Shown: positions 21,826-32,682 of the stretch, one piece after another
Layout of the letters: every line of letters starts with the position of its first letter
How positions within the stretch are numbered: the stretch's first letter is position 1
NCBI GenBank assembly: GCA_034231615.1
Contig: CM067322.1
Span: 54,507,357 to 54,571,356, forward strand
DNA from: Meghimatium bilineatum
Lineage: Eukaryota > Mollusca > Gastropoda > Stylommatophora > Philomycidae
Direction: 5' to 3'
DNA: 64,000 nt
The notes under the pieces: generated by a model
Database searches by the model: none
What the model was told of the DNA's origin: nothing
What the model saw: the letters and a program-made list of their open reading frames with translations, nothing else
Program-made: the position numbers and the translations under genes

Positions 21826-22664
21826 ATAATGCTTCTTTAACCTGAGATGACTCACAAGTGACCGAATATATGACATGACAATAAATGCACAACTGTAGCT
21901 AGAATTACAGATACTATAAAATATAACAAATTGATGCAAAAATCAAAATAAAGGTAATCGAGTTATGAACCAGCGCCATAACATACTATTTTCCTTTAAG
22001 TGCTTAACTTCCTGCCAGTAGCTAGCAAGAATCTTCATGATCAGTGTCGCTAACAGCACCTCCTGACCCGCGATAGTGATACACATCTACCTTTCCAGCC
22101 CTCTTACCAATATCCTGATTGCTTGGTTGACCGACGGTGGTAATAACAGATAATTAATTTACATAAACCTTGAATTTTTCTACGAATATACTGGAAATAC
22201 ATATTGCAAGTCTCTATGCACATCACAAATATGATGATGATGTATATAGAAGATTGTGCGATTAGACATGTGACGTCGGCGGCATCCATTACACGCTTTA
22301 TGTATTTCTGTTCATCAATAAATCAATCTTGGCTAGCGGCCAGTTTACACCGTTTTATTGAATGCTTATAGCTGGAGTAAATCTAGTTGCTGTTCAAGTA
22401 TTCAATCCCGTGTGAAATACCCCGGTGATATTAATTTTAATTTCAGTGTTGTAACATGACTTCCTGAGTACGGGTTTCATGCTCTTTGTTAATTGATCCA
22501 TTGCGAGTCATGACGCCGTAAAAGCTCCATAATTATATAATTTAATCCAGCTTTATGATCATCTGAAAGAATTTCTGTTAAAACGGTCTCAAATTGCGGT
22601 CCGGAATGACATTGTACATGGAGTTTCCATATGTAATGCACCATCTCAACGAATCGGCACCTAA
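21826..22664. other. Gene-free stretch
   Basis: No recognised gene or repeat. The frame at 22104-22289 on the minus strand (61 aa) matches nothing known to me. Confidence 0.4.
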
Positions 22665-22677
22665 CATTCCATGAGTA

Positions 22678-22939
22678 GCCGCGTTAGTGCAGTGGTTAGC
22701 GCACTGGCTTCGCATATGAGTGTTCCTGGATTCATTCCCCAGTTCAGGCGGAAATGTTTTTCAGATCGCAACGGATCCCGGGTCGACCCAGCCTTAAATT
22801 AGTACCGGATTAATCCGGGAAGTAAAGACTGCGAGGGAGAGGAGATGGCTACGTCCTCATTTGCAGAGCTCTGAAATGTGAGATCGCTAACATCTCACAC
22901 CCCTACGGCATTAATAAATGCTATGGGTTACTTTACTTT
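22678..22939 (+). mobile_element. tRNA-derived SINE (family S1) with 12-bp target duplication
   Basis: Head GCCGCGTTAGTGCAGTGGTT, then AGCGCACTGGCTTCGCATAT, B box GGATTCATTCCCC, body CGGATTAATCCGGGAAGTAA and end GGGTTACTTTACTTT. ATTCCATGAGTA (22666-22677) and ATTGCATGAGTA (22940-22951) match at 11 of 12 bases. Confidence 0.95.
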
Positions 22940-23027
22940 ATTGCATGAGTACAAGTCATAATTCGTAACTAATTAGTTTCAATAAATAAGCTCCAATGAT
23001 ATCTGAAAAATGTACTTGTAAACAGCA

Positions 23028-23103
23028 ACACAACTCGAAATCGAACCACCACTCTCTCTAGCACAATATAAATGGCTTAACCACTATATCAAGGAGATTC
23101 CCA
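23028..23103 (-). mobile_element. tRNA-like SINE head (family S2)
   Basis: The minus strand reads CTCCTTGATATAGTGGTTAA (A box position) and, about 35 bases on, GTGGTTCGATTTCGAG (B box). Three other heads of this kind are at 27741, 27953 and 55195. No conserved tail was found. Confidence 0.5.
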
Positions 23104-23549
23104 CCCCCATTTCTCCTACAGTTTGGTATACACGATTCATATATTAACGTGATCAAAAAACGTCACCTTACTTTTCATCTTTCAACTTGCTGCTTGTTCT
23201 GCTGACTATGTGTCTAGACCACTCAACAAGTGATAAAATCATGTTATTTTTCCAGGCTCACCAATATTGACGCCAGATAATGATTGTTATAATCAAGTGC
23301 AGCTATACTCAAGGGGGTAATTCCCTTTGAATAAATGAAATCAACGCGTGAACTTGCATCGATTTTCTGAAATTGGAATCATGATGACTTGGATGTGTCT
23401 ATTTTACATAATGTGTTCTCTTTGGAAGTTATGTTCAACTGCTATATTGAGTATTCACAATTTGGACTTGCTTTAAACTAGACACACATTTCTCTTCTCT
23501 TGTTTAAATTTAAACTCATCATCTGCTCAATATAAGTACGTCATTGTGT

Positions 23550-24470
23550 CATATCAATCAATCAATCAATGCATGCCATGCCGAGTGATGTAGATTATGA
23601 TGTTTCTCCATAACTTCTTGACTCTTATGTTGTTAATAATTGAGTTGGTGACATTCTCCCATGCCACATCAACAACCCATCCAGCAACTTCTTTTGTTTG
23701 TCTTTGTCCTTTTTCCCCTCGATGACTTCAGTGGTATATTCAAGTTTTTGTCTTCTCATTTATTTATCTATTGTCTTTTCTCTACTTTTGCTATTAGGCC
23801 TCGCAGGATTAAATGAAGATAGGTATACGGGCTATGACAAATTTCGGTCCTTTAATAAGCAGTAATATTGTGATGTCTCAGAAAGTTGGCAACTCCTTCA
23901 GTCCATCTGCTTCTCGGTCTTCCTATACCTTACCATTTTGTTTTACCATTTTCTTGCTGTTCTCTTCTCATCACAGGCCCTGACAATCTTCACATTTGGT
24001 ATCTAATTCTTGCTATAATGTGTCTTCTCACTAATGTTTTCATATTGACTATATTGTCTAATGTTTCGGATTTCAAATTCTAAATGGAATTTCGCTGTGA
24101 TTTTCATTGCATTGTGCCATTCTACAATTTTCATTGCATATTACTTTCTTAACTTTGTTGTTGACTGACTAGAACGTCATTCTCAGAACCCTGAGGTCTC
24201 ATGTTGAAACTATAATTAAATTTTAAAAAAACTTCTTGTACACGTAGCGGTGACTGCTGTGCAAAAATTGTCTCTATTTTCTCTTCTACAAAACAAATCC
24301 ATTTACTCATTACCAGGAAAACACACAGCAACGAGAGTTGTTAATGGTTTCTTCCAAGTCAATATATTTATTCACTTGACCAGTAACTTTTCTTATTTTC
24401 TTGTCGTCCTCCCTTTAGTTATCAACGTTGTAAATATATCGTAATCCCTCCCTGATTTTATCAAGGAACT
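23550..24470 (-). pseudogene. Probable LINE remnant ending in (GATT)n
   Basis: The minus strand has short LINE-like pieces in shifting frames: QEDREADGLKELPTF, AGWVVDVAWENVTNSIINN and VKKLWRNIIIYITRHGMH. The last resembles the usual NRELWRxxIxxxxRHGT ending of RTE-like proteins. It stops next to (GATT)4 (ATCAATCAATCAATCAAT at 23558-23575 on the plus strand), which fits a tetranucleotide tail. The upstream half is only weakly supported. Confidence 0.4.
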
Positions 24471-24479
24471 CTGGGTACG

Positions 24480-24960
24480 AGGAAATGGTATGGTGTTGCA
24501 AATAAGAATTGCTCATAAATCACAGATCTATAGATACAAGGGTATGGACACGGAGTTTGTGACGTCAATGGTTGCTCATAAATCAAAGCTCCCTAGATGA
24601 TCTTTCACATTGAACATTTACATAATCCCATCGATTATCCGCGCAACTTACAGCATAAACGACTTTCTCCAATGTGCACCTTTCTTGAACATATTTTCAG
24701 GAACTTAAATTGGTCGGGCATTATGATGCAGGCTGTATAATGCGAGAAGAAGACGGGAGAAGGACAGCATGGCATGACAACGTGTGAGATAAAGAGAAAA
24801 AAACAAATGGGAAAAGAAGTTAGTTTTCTCTTCATTGTCGAACCCTTTTCCCTGTCGTGTTGTTCTTCCCCAGTCTTCTTTTATCTTCTCTCCTTGTTTT
24901 CTTCTTATCACCATCAATTTATACGTGTGTCCCTACATACAATTTGATGTTCGTGGTATT
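24480..24960. other. Gene-free stretch
   Basis: Polypyrimidine-rich on the plus strand near 24840-24905. No gene recognised; the two minus-strand frames are low complexity. Confidence 0.4.
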
Positions 24961-24970
24961 TTGTTTGTCC

Positions 24971-25698
24971 TATGTTCTATTTTCTAGGTTGTGTAGCTGT
25001 TATTTATCGCTATGTTCTATTTTCTAGGTTGTGTAGCTGCTGTTTGTCGCTATGTTCTATTTTCTAGGTTGTGTAGCTGCTGTTTGTCGCTATGTTCTAT
25101 GTTCTAGGTTGTGCAGCTGCTGTTTGTCGCTATGTTCTATTATCTAGGTTGTGTAGCTGCTGTTTGTCGCTATGTTCTATGTTCTAGGTTGTGCAGCTGC
25201 TGTTTGTCGCTATGTTCTATTTTCTAGGTTGTGTAGCTGCTGTTTGTCGCTATGTTCTATGTTCTAGGTTGTGCAGCTGCTGTTTGTCGCTATGTTCTAT
25301 TATCTAGGTTGTGCAGCTGCTGTTTGTCGCTATGTTCTATGTTCTAGGTTGTGCAGCTGCTGTTTGTCGCTATGTTCTATGTTCTAGGTTGTGCAGCTGC
25401 TGTTTGTCGCTATGTTCTATTATCTAGGTTGTGTAGCTGCTGTTTGTCGCTATGTTCTATGTTCTAGGTTGTGCAGCTGCTGTTTGTCGCTATGTTCTAT
25501 TTTCTAGGTTGTGTAGCTGCTGTTTGTCGCTATGTTCTATGTTCTAGGTTGTGCAGCTGCTGTTTGTCGCTATGTTCTATTATCTAGGTTGTGCAGCTGC
25601 TGTTTGTCGCTATGTTCTATGTTCTAGGTTGTGCAGCTGCTGTTTGTCGCTATGTTCTATTTTCTAGGTTGTGTAGCTGCTGTTTGTCGCTATGTTCC
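24971..25698. repeat. 40-bp satellite with 7-unit (280-bp) higher-order period
   Basis: About 18 units of 40 bp, each with CTAGGTTGTG, [T/C]AGCTGCTG and TTTGTCGCTATGTTCTAT. Unit types set by the base before the CTAG block and by TGTAG or TGCAG run, from 24981: T T T G A G T G A' G G A G T G A' G T. The string A G T G A' G at 25141-25380 recurs at 25421-25660, 280 bp apart. Confidence 0.95.
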
Positions 25699-25699
25699 C

Positions 25700-26332
25700 C
25701 GATTTTGTGAATACCCCTGTTCGAGCACATATTCCTAACAACTAAATGTAAATTATGTTACTAGGAACAATCTACCAAAAGAAATTGTATTGATGTCTGA
25801 AAACTTACGTGATCTGCACCTCATCTAGTTGCAAATGATCCTCTTGGAGTAAGAGACATTATATCCCAGTATACTCGAGTGAGATTGTAAAGTTTTCTCA
25901 GTGTGAACAAATGTTTTCAAATATCTACACACCAAAATGAGAGCTGGCAGGGACAGCTTAGGTCTCAATTCTGTCCGGATCGTATTAACGACAGCAGGAA
26001 TAGCATTTAGTGTTGTCAATATAAACGCAACTATATCATTATTTTCAGTTTAAATGATTGATGTCTATAGCGCTCCACTCTGGCCCTTTTTGTGCCGTAT
26101 CGACTGTATTATTTTTATTTAGTATTTGGCCATCCAAATTATTTTTACAGGACCACCCTTCCCGATTGAAGAGCGCTGTATGCACTTGTCCCCGAGCTCA
26201 CAAATATTATTAGAAAACAGATTACTGGCTCCATATCACAAGAAATGACATCAATTCTACCGGTCGACCCAAAACGGTTTACCGCTTCACATTCGTTTTC
26301 GAGTTCATACATTTTATAAATGTATCGATTAT
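25700..26332. other. Gene-free stretch
   Basis: No recognised element. The frame at 25825-26019 (-) is unremarkable. Confidence 0.4.
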
Positions 26333-26515
26333 CTTGACATTATGCAAGAACAGGTTGTAAGGTTAAATGCTCTTAGATATAAACTATGAATTGTTTTGAC
26401 ATCGCGCAAGAGCGGATTCTAAGGTTAAATGCTAAGTAGTATAAATTATGAATTAGCTTGATATCGTGTGGAAAACTGTTGTAAGGTTAAATGCTTGGTA
26501 TCATAGGCTGTCTAT
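26333..26515. repeat. ~62-bp degenerate tandem repeat, three units
   Basis: Units start with TTGACAT/TTGATAT at about 26334, 26396 and 26458 and share GTAAGGTTAAATGCT. A fourth unit (TTGACATCATGCACGAG, TAAGGTTAACTGCTTGG) stands at 27683-27733, beyond the LINE fragment. Confidence 0.75.
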
Positions 26516-26549
26516 AGTGTTCACCCAATTTGAAATGAAATATACCGAC

Positions 26550-27240
26550 AGGAAAATTCTGCAATAATTATGATGCAGAAATCCAGGCAATTAGTGTGGC
26601 AGCTAAAAAACTGCTGAACTCCAACTCTGACCTACAGTCTGTGATATTCCTGACAGATGCAAGGTCAGTGCTTCAAGCTCTCCAGTCTGAAAAACTAACA
26701 GACTTGAAAAAACTACTTAGCGAATTGTCTTACCAGTATAGGGTAACCATGCAGTGGATACCCTCTCACTGTGGAATACCAGGAAATGAAAAAGTAGACC
26801 AACTGGCTAAGGAAGGTGCTGTCGAAGACCAACCAGATATACCAATCACCTACCATCAGAAAAAACAGATGATCAAGTCAATAAGAAAGCCACAAACACC
26901 AACACAAGATGACTATCATATTATGAACAGACCAGAACAAGTTATAATTCTACGTCTCAGAACAGGACACAACCGACTCCGCAGTCACATGTATACAAAG
27001 TTCAAGATTGGCAACACGGCCTTGTGTACATGTGGACAGGCAGCACAGAGTGCCAAACATATACATCAAGAGTGTTCTGAGCATGAAACGCTGAGGCAGA
27101 CATATTGGCCAGAGGAAACAACACTGGAATCAAAGCTCTATGGGCCACTGTATGAACTACAAAAGACAGTGAGTTTTATTAAGGAGACAAAATTACAGAT
27201 ATAGACATGTTTCAAGTGAACGAAAGAAGAAGAAGAAATG
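26550..27240 (+). pseudogene. I/Nimb-like LINE 3' fragment: RNase H and C-terminal CCHC-like domain
   Basis: A 5'-truncated non-LTR retrotransposon ORF2. The frame is open from about 26556 (NNYDAEIQAISVAAKKL) to the stop at 27204. It holds an RNase H domain: DAE (the E of the active site), then VIFLTDARSVLQAL with the second acidic residue, and QWIPSHCGIPGNEKVDQLAK with its histidine and final aspartate. The first RNase H aspartate lies upstream and is lost. After it come ILRLRTGHNRLRSH and a Cys/His cluster, CTCGQAAQSAKHIHQEC, both typical of the I superfamily, including Nimb. The end GPLYELQKTVSFIKETKLQI is also typical. AAGAAGAAGAAG follows the stop as a 3' tail. The frame has no lesion, so the piece is fairly young. 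Confidence 0.88.
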
Positions 27241-27740
27241 AAATATATGTGTACAATATTACTGTATTTAAAGGTGTGCATGTCCCTGTTCCAGTTTACT
27301 TCCTAACTCAGGAAACTGCTGTTAGTGCAGTTAACTTGCATTTTTTTCCCGCTAACAATTAATAATTTTGTTGTGCTACCAGCGACTTTATCAATGCACT
27401 ATTGACAGGAACATCAGTGTTTTTCATAAATGTTGTAGCGTCGATGACGTCACACATATCTGCATTAAATACCCACAATATATGTCACCAGTAATGTAAA
27501 TGAGCGCAGGGTGTATTTATAGGCACCATGTAAACGCTATACTTAAAAGAAGGGGAAATAGCAAGCTGCAAGACCATACAAGAACTAAAACTGCAGGCAG
27601 CAGACCGCAAAACATGAATAATCAAAACCTCTGCCATATGTGTCGCCTGCGGCACGAAAAAAACAAACTAAACCAGCTACATTGACATCATGCACGAGTA
27701 AGGTTAACTGCTTGGTAGAGTAAACGTCTATTAGACTTTG
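27241..27740. other. Gene-free stretch with one detached tandem unit
   Basis: No gene. It includes the fourth unit of the ~62-bp repeat at 27683-27733. Confidence 0.45.
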
Positions 27741-27820
27741 GGGATTGCTCTTTGGCGTAGTGGTTAAGATGTTTGCTTTGTGGACATCAGGTTTAAATTG
27801 CGTTCTCGACGTCAAAGTGA
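27741..27820 (+). mobile_element. tRNA-like SINE head (family S2)
   Basis: GGGATTGCTCTTTGGCGTAG then TGGTTAAGATG (A box TGGCGTAGTGG) and, 30 bases on, CAGGTTTAAATTGCG (decayed B box). Confidence 0.5.
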
Positions 27821-27952
27821 GCATTATCCCCGGGCATTGTAGACAAAGATTATTATGACGTGTTGTGAGCAGATAAACACACATTGATGTCTTGTTCCTC
27901 TTCACAAGCGAAGATGAATGAACAAGAAAATCACTTTGTGAACAAAATATTC

Positions 27953-28022
27953 ACGAGCCAGATTTGAACCAGTGACCTCTTGAGCACAATGTCAAAAATC
28001 ACTATTACGCTACGGAGAACCC
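27953..28022 (-). mobile_element. tRNA-like SINE head (family S2)
   Basis: The minus strand reads GGGGTTCTCCGTAGCGTAAT, then AGTGATTTTTGACATTGTGC and GGTCACTGGTTCAAATCTGG (B box). It faces the head at 27741, about 135 bp between them. Confidence 0.55.
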
Positions 28023-28428
28023 CAGTTAACAAGCATGATGAATAAACACATTTAGGAGATGTGTTTACAAGCATAGTTGAAGATCGGTGATTATGCCATT
28101 CAGACTTCAATCGGATGATTCCGTCTAATGGGTACAAGTGAATATCTGCCATGAATCTCAATCTCAAGTTCAAAACGAACGCTCCTTCCATTTCCTGTAA
28201 CAAGCACTTTCGCTATTTCCTGTGTCTCACGTTCTATTTCCTCACGCTTGGTGGCGTTCTACTGGCTGCATACATATTCTGCGTGCATAAGTGTCCTGCA
28301 TTTGCAATATAAATCGCTCGATAAAGCGTTTCTGTGTGAATACATAGAACCTTATTTATATCTGACCTTCTTTAGGTGGCTGACTGAGTGGACGAATTTT
28401 ACTCCATATTCAACATTGCTGCGTTTAG
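28023..28428. other. Gene-free stretch
   Basis: No recognised element. Frames at 27931-28203 (-) and 28248-28433 (+) match nothing known to me. Confidence 0.35.
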
Positions 28429-28553
28429 TATGAGTCAGCCTAGCTGTAGCGGAGTGCATGAGAAATATATAAATGCATTCAGTTTTTGAATATGAGTCTG
28501 CCTAGCTGTAGCGGAGTGCATGATAAATATATAAATGCATTCAGAATTTGAAC
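28429..28553. repeat. ~64-bp direct duplication
   Basis: TATGAGTC[A/T]GCCTAGCTGT, AGCGGAGTGCATGA and AATATATAAATGCATTCAG occur twice in tandem with two or three differences. Confidence 0.9.
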
Positions 28554-28764
28554 CACAGAAGAAGCTACACGATATTGTTATGCAGTCAATTACTTTGGCG
28601 AGTGCTTTGATACGATATTCGTGCATGGCAACACATGTAAGGAAGCAGGTCTGTATCTACGTTTCAATAAAACTGAGGAGGTGGGGGATGTTTTACCCAA
28701 AAGAAAAGATTATTAGCTATTTTCGTGCGCAATTTCTTGTCATGCGAATTTATATATTTTTTTT

Positions 28765-28945
28765 TTGGGGGGGGAGGCCGAGGTGGGGGGGGGGAGGTTT
28801 GCTAAAATAAAGGGGTTGGGATTAATACCATCCTTGTGACTAAAAATTCTAGCACTAAAAGTCATGTTTTTATTTCCTAAGGGAGATGCGTACTTTTGAA
28901 CACACCAAATTCTTCCTCCCTCTTATATACGGGCTTATACGGAAA
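28765..28945 (+). repeat. Dispersed repeat family B copy with G-runs
   Basis: A G-rich lead (28767-28797), then AAAATTCTAGCACTAAAAGT, CATGTTTTTATTTCCTAAGG, TTTGAACACACCAAATTCTT and TATACGGGC. It aligns with the 8.4- and 11.9-kb copies. Confidence 0.6.
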
Positions 28946-29345
28946 TCCTAAGAGAAAACATGTCTTCATGTTAAGAGATCATTGGTAATGGTGCTAAATG
29001 GAAGAATTCACATATTTAAATTTCAATAAGACTAATGTTGAAAGACTGTCAATGAGCTCGTCCTGATTCTAATGTGGTATGTTCTGCTGAGTTTGAAAAG
29101 TATATATAATAAAATAAACATCATACTTGTAATAGGTCTAAATATCACTAAAATAACGTGCAGAATCCATGCTTAAGTCGAATGTGTCTGTTATAAAGGC
29201 GTTGGGATCATAGCCATGATGTAAACTATAACACAATGGATTTAGTTCTCCTGAATACATACAGCTAATATGCATGAGCTTGCTAATACATGTATCAGAA
29301 GAATGTCTTGGTTAAAGTAGTGTTACATTACATAGCTAAGGTAAC
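28946..29345. other. Gene-free stretch
   Basis: No recognised element. Confidence 0.35.
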
Positions 29346-29467
29346 TGTATTCAACTCAACCAGCATTCTAAATAATCACCTGGCTGAAGTAACCCTCCAT
29401 TTAAATCAACCAGCATTCTAAATAATCACATGGCTGATGTAACCCTCCATTTAAATCAACCAGCATT
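29346..29467. repeat. ~52-bp direct repeats
   Basis: CAACCAGCATTCTAAATAAT, CACCTGGCTGAAGTAACCCT and CCATTTAAAT occur about 2.3 times. Further ACCAGCATT pieces appear at 29635 and 29660. Confidence 0.85.
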
Positions 29468-29633
29468 CTTCTTCTTCTTCTTCTGCGTTCGCTCTCATAT
29501 AACCACAACGAATATATCGTGTGATTTTCGCCGCGGAGCTTGAAGTACGTTGTGCTGCAAGTTCCACAGTAAAACTGTGTTATTTGCACCTCGGTTAGCC
29601 ACTTTGTGGTCTCCACGCCCAAAGTCCAGCACA
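29468..29633 (-). mobile_element. Short retroposon with (GAA)n tail
   Basis: The minus strand starts GTGCTGGACTTTGGGCGTGG and ends in GAACGCAGAAGAAGAAGAAG. AACCAGCATT lies on both sides (29458-29467 and 29634-29643), but the same word belongs to the local tandem repeat, so it is not decisive as a target duplication. The body does not match SINE-A. It may be the 3' end of a different GAA-tailed LINE. Confidence 0.55.
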
Positions 29634-29897
29634 AACCAGCATTATTACTATATAATTAAACCAGCATTCTAACTGTTTACCTAAACCAAAATTATAGTTA
29701 TAGTTAGTTAGTCGTCGGATCATCATCACTGCAAACTGGGCACGTCCATAATTGCACTGATCTCTCTCCAAGTGTATCTGCTAGTACACTTCTGCTGACA
29801 GTACCTGTCCTCTGCTGGATGACCATGATTTTTCTGCACGGTCCCAAAAAATGATCTTCATGCAACACCGCATTTCAAACCCTGTTCTTTGCCGAAG

Positions 29898-30012
29898 TCG
29901 GATGTGTCAGGCTATTGGCACAAATAAAACAGCTACAATACGCATTTCCATTATCTGGACTACATCCTGCTGGATATCTAGTGGGGCCATAGTCCTGTTA
30001 CAAGAGAAATTT
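29898..30012 (+). mobile_element. SINE-A copy
   Basis: TGCCGAAGTCGGATGTGTCA, GGCTATTGGCACAAATAAAA, CGCATTTCCATTATCTGGAC, TACATCCTGCTGG. It begins at the same 5' base as the other copies. The 3' quarter and tail are lost. Confidence 0.75.
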
Positions 30013-30499
30013 CTACTTAACTAAAATGATTTATGTAAACACATTTTTAAAAATAGCTTACATCATCAGTCAACTAACATGCCATCTCTTTAGGAAAACA
30101 TTACGCATACAATAATAATGAACTAGTCCGACACCACAAGGTGACGGTTAAACAGAAAGACAACACGTGCTGATGTAACCACAAGAGACTACGGTCTTAA
30201 GTTGAAAGATGCGTCCTCCAATTCAAATGGGCTTTATTTCAGAGGTTGGCAACCTAGTCGTTCACAACGAACTACAGAGATGACTGTACAACTATAACCC
30301 GTTTATAAATTCGTAATCACACATTCAAGAGAATATTTCAGAAACTGTCTGTTCGATCACACGTATCTTTGGATTCCAACTTGTGATTCAAAACGAATCA
30401 AAAAATGTTTTTTGGTCTTTCTAAAAATATTAGTAGTTTAACAAGTTTCCTCTATAACATATATACATATGTACTCACTCTGCATCGAGAGTTCTATAG

Positions 30500-30693
30500 C
30501 AGTGGTTCACAATATTTTTCTTACCAAACCCCCACCTAAGTCTTTCTAAATGTCGGATGCCCTCCTATGTAACATATACATATTTTGTATATTCAAAAAT
30601 TGAATTATTCCCTAAATAAAGTCTAACTATAATTTGTTCGAATTGCCCCTCTGAACAATCAAAGTGCCCCCATGTGGGGCATTGGAAACACTG
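30500..30693. mobile_element. hAT MITE, 194 bp, 8-bp target duplication
   Basis: Ends CAGTGGTTCACAA and (complement) CAGTGTTTCCAAT. TTCTATAG at 30492-30499 and TTCTACAG at 30694-30701 match at 7 of 8. Internal text such as TGCCCCCATGTGGGGCAT is typical of this MITE type. It is nested in the old DD83E relative. Confidence 0.85.
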
Positions 30694-31013
30694 TTCTACA
30701 GTATTCATTCGTGTTAACCCAAAGCAAATTGTCTCAATAATCGGAACACATGGATTGGTGACGTTTCGTGCATTGGCGATGCATCGTACGCCAACACAGT
30801 GACCAATAAGTATCACTAAAATAATCAATTTCAAAATCAGCAGAAGCGATGCAATAAGTTCATTTAATTTCAGTTGTGTTTTTCTGTTTGCAAAAACAAC
30901 AAAATCTGTGTCTCAAATATAAGTTTGAAATTGTCGTTCAAAGTCGTATTCGACGTGTGGTTATCGTGTTATGGTTTTAGTTTCTGGCAATTTACATTCA
31001 TATATAACTCAAA

Positions 31014-32071
31014 ATGAGTGTGAAGTTCAAATTTATTACAATGAAGAAAGCTACCGTTTTACTCTACAAGCATTTTTACAAAGAATCTAAGAAAGATCAT
31101 TTACATTGTAATGTTTAGAACCACAAGAAGGTAACTCAAGTGGCTCCTGGTCTGGATAGATCATCTTTTTCCATTGGATGAAATAGGATTAAAAAAGCAC
31201 TCATGTCAAGAAAGGAAGAAAAATGAAAGTTCACAACTTCAACATAGATGTCATAAGGCGGGAGATATTGAAAATGTTTGCTAAAATGAACGTGTCGCTC
31301 TTCGGAAATTAAAAGTAAATTTTCAGATTGATTGCGATATTGAAATATCTAAAACTCCTCTATGTAAGAAAAGTCGGCTTCACTTTCAGAAAAAACCTTA
31401 GGTGGCAGGAATATTATTTGTGAAAAGCCACACTTGATTGCTGCTGAATTAAATACCCTAGACAGATACGGGAGCTGAACTTATTTTCCAATCAAAATGT
31501 ACAGATGGCAGCAACTATCTTACTGACATGAATGGACATATTTTCAGGAATTGGATGGAGAACAATCTCTTCCAATTCTAGAAAGACCATCATGTTTAGT
31601 AATGCTTCCTATCACAATACAGTATCACCGGAAAACAAATACCAAATGTATTAAATACAAACGACCAAATTAAGACATGGCTCACTGAGGAAAATGTCCA
31701 CTTCGATGATATTTTTTTTTAAAAGTCCGAATTGTTACGGATTGTGAAGAAGACAAATAAGACACAGATGTGTTATATTGATAAAGTCATTCAATAGTAT
31801 TGCCGTATTTATCTGCGACTAACGGCATCCCAAACTCACCTTAACCAGATATAATTAGTTTGATCTAAGTTCAAGTTGCTGAACAGAATACAACGTTTAA
31901 AATGTGTGCCGTTGAAGCTCGGACACGCGAGTACTTTTCCAAAATATACTTTGAGTTTAAAACAAATGTTTGGATCATATAATCCGAGAGTGAGATGACT
32001 ACTGGCACAGAGATGGATAATAATTTCTGCAACGATTAACAATAATCAACCTCTTGGAGTCATCAGATTAG
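31014..32071 (+). pseudogene. Decayed DD83E-type transposase
   Basis: The reading starts at ATG 31014 and matches the 425-aa transposase from residue 1: MSVKFKFITMKKA, YKHFYKESKKDHLHC, then (shifted) TFRK, GRNIICEKPHLIAAE, TDMNGHIFRNWMENN, SCLVM, SYHNTV, DQIKTWLTEENVHF, SELLRIVKKTNKTQ, IDKVIQ and finally LLESSD with a stop aligned to the young protein's DLFDSSDYE end. About 70 codons including the first catalytic Asp are deleted. The second Asp is lost in a small deletion, and the catalytic Glu codon reads as a stop (HLNQI then TAA). Many frameshifts. It cannot make an active enzyme. Confidence 0.88.
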
Positions 32072-32363
32072 GAATTTTTCAGAAATTATTTCGTAAACAG
32101 ATCACAAAATGGCCCTACACAAATTAGTGTATGTTAAGCACACCATTAGGTACATATACAGTGGCAACAAAATATATTTCATTCAACATCGGCTAAAATA
32201 ATAAAGTACTTAAGCACAATTAAGAAACACTGGAGTCTAATGATGACCGAAGGGAAGACTAACTGTTGCATATTGCAGTGACGTTTACTATTGCACATAC
32301 GAGTTTGCACATCTACAATTTACAACATATAAAGCAATTTTACCTAACAAGTATGTTTTAGAC

Positions 32364-32682
32364 CAGGTGTCTAAAACTACTCAACTACGGCCAGCGGGCC
32401 GCATGCAGCCCGCCATTGGATATTTTGCGGCCCTCAAGCACATTTTTAAATACACGAACATTGTTAAAATATTTGCAAAACCTTTTATCCATATTAGAAA
32501 ATATACTGTTATAGTGTAAGTCTGTTAGAAATGTAATTTATTTCAGAAGTTATCTACATTATGTAAAACTACCTTTCTTTACAATAAAATATTTAATTGA
32601 TTAACATAATATTATATGCGGCCCTCCAATAGCTTTACAATTTTCAATGCAGCCCTCTGCACAAAAAGTTTGCCCACCCCTG
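32364..32682. mobile_element. hAT MITE, 319 bp, perfect 8-bp target duplication
   Basis: Starts CAGGTGTCTAAAACTACTCA with GGCCAGCGGGCCGCATGCAG, and ends TGCCCACCCCTG. TTTTAGAC flanks it exactly at 32356-32363 and 32683-32690. GCGGCCCTC occurs near both ends in inverted register. This is a common animal hAT MITE design. It is nested in the right flank of the old DD83E relative. Confidence 0.95.
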
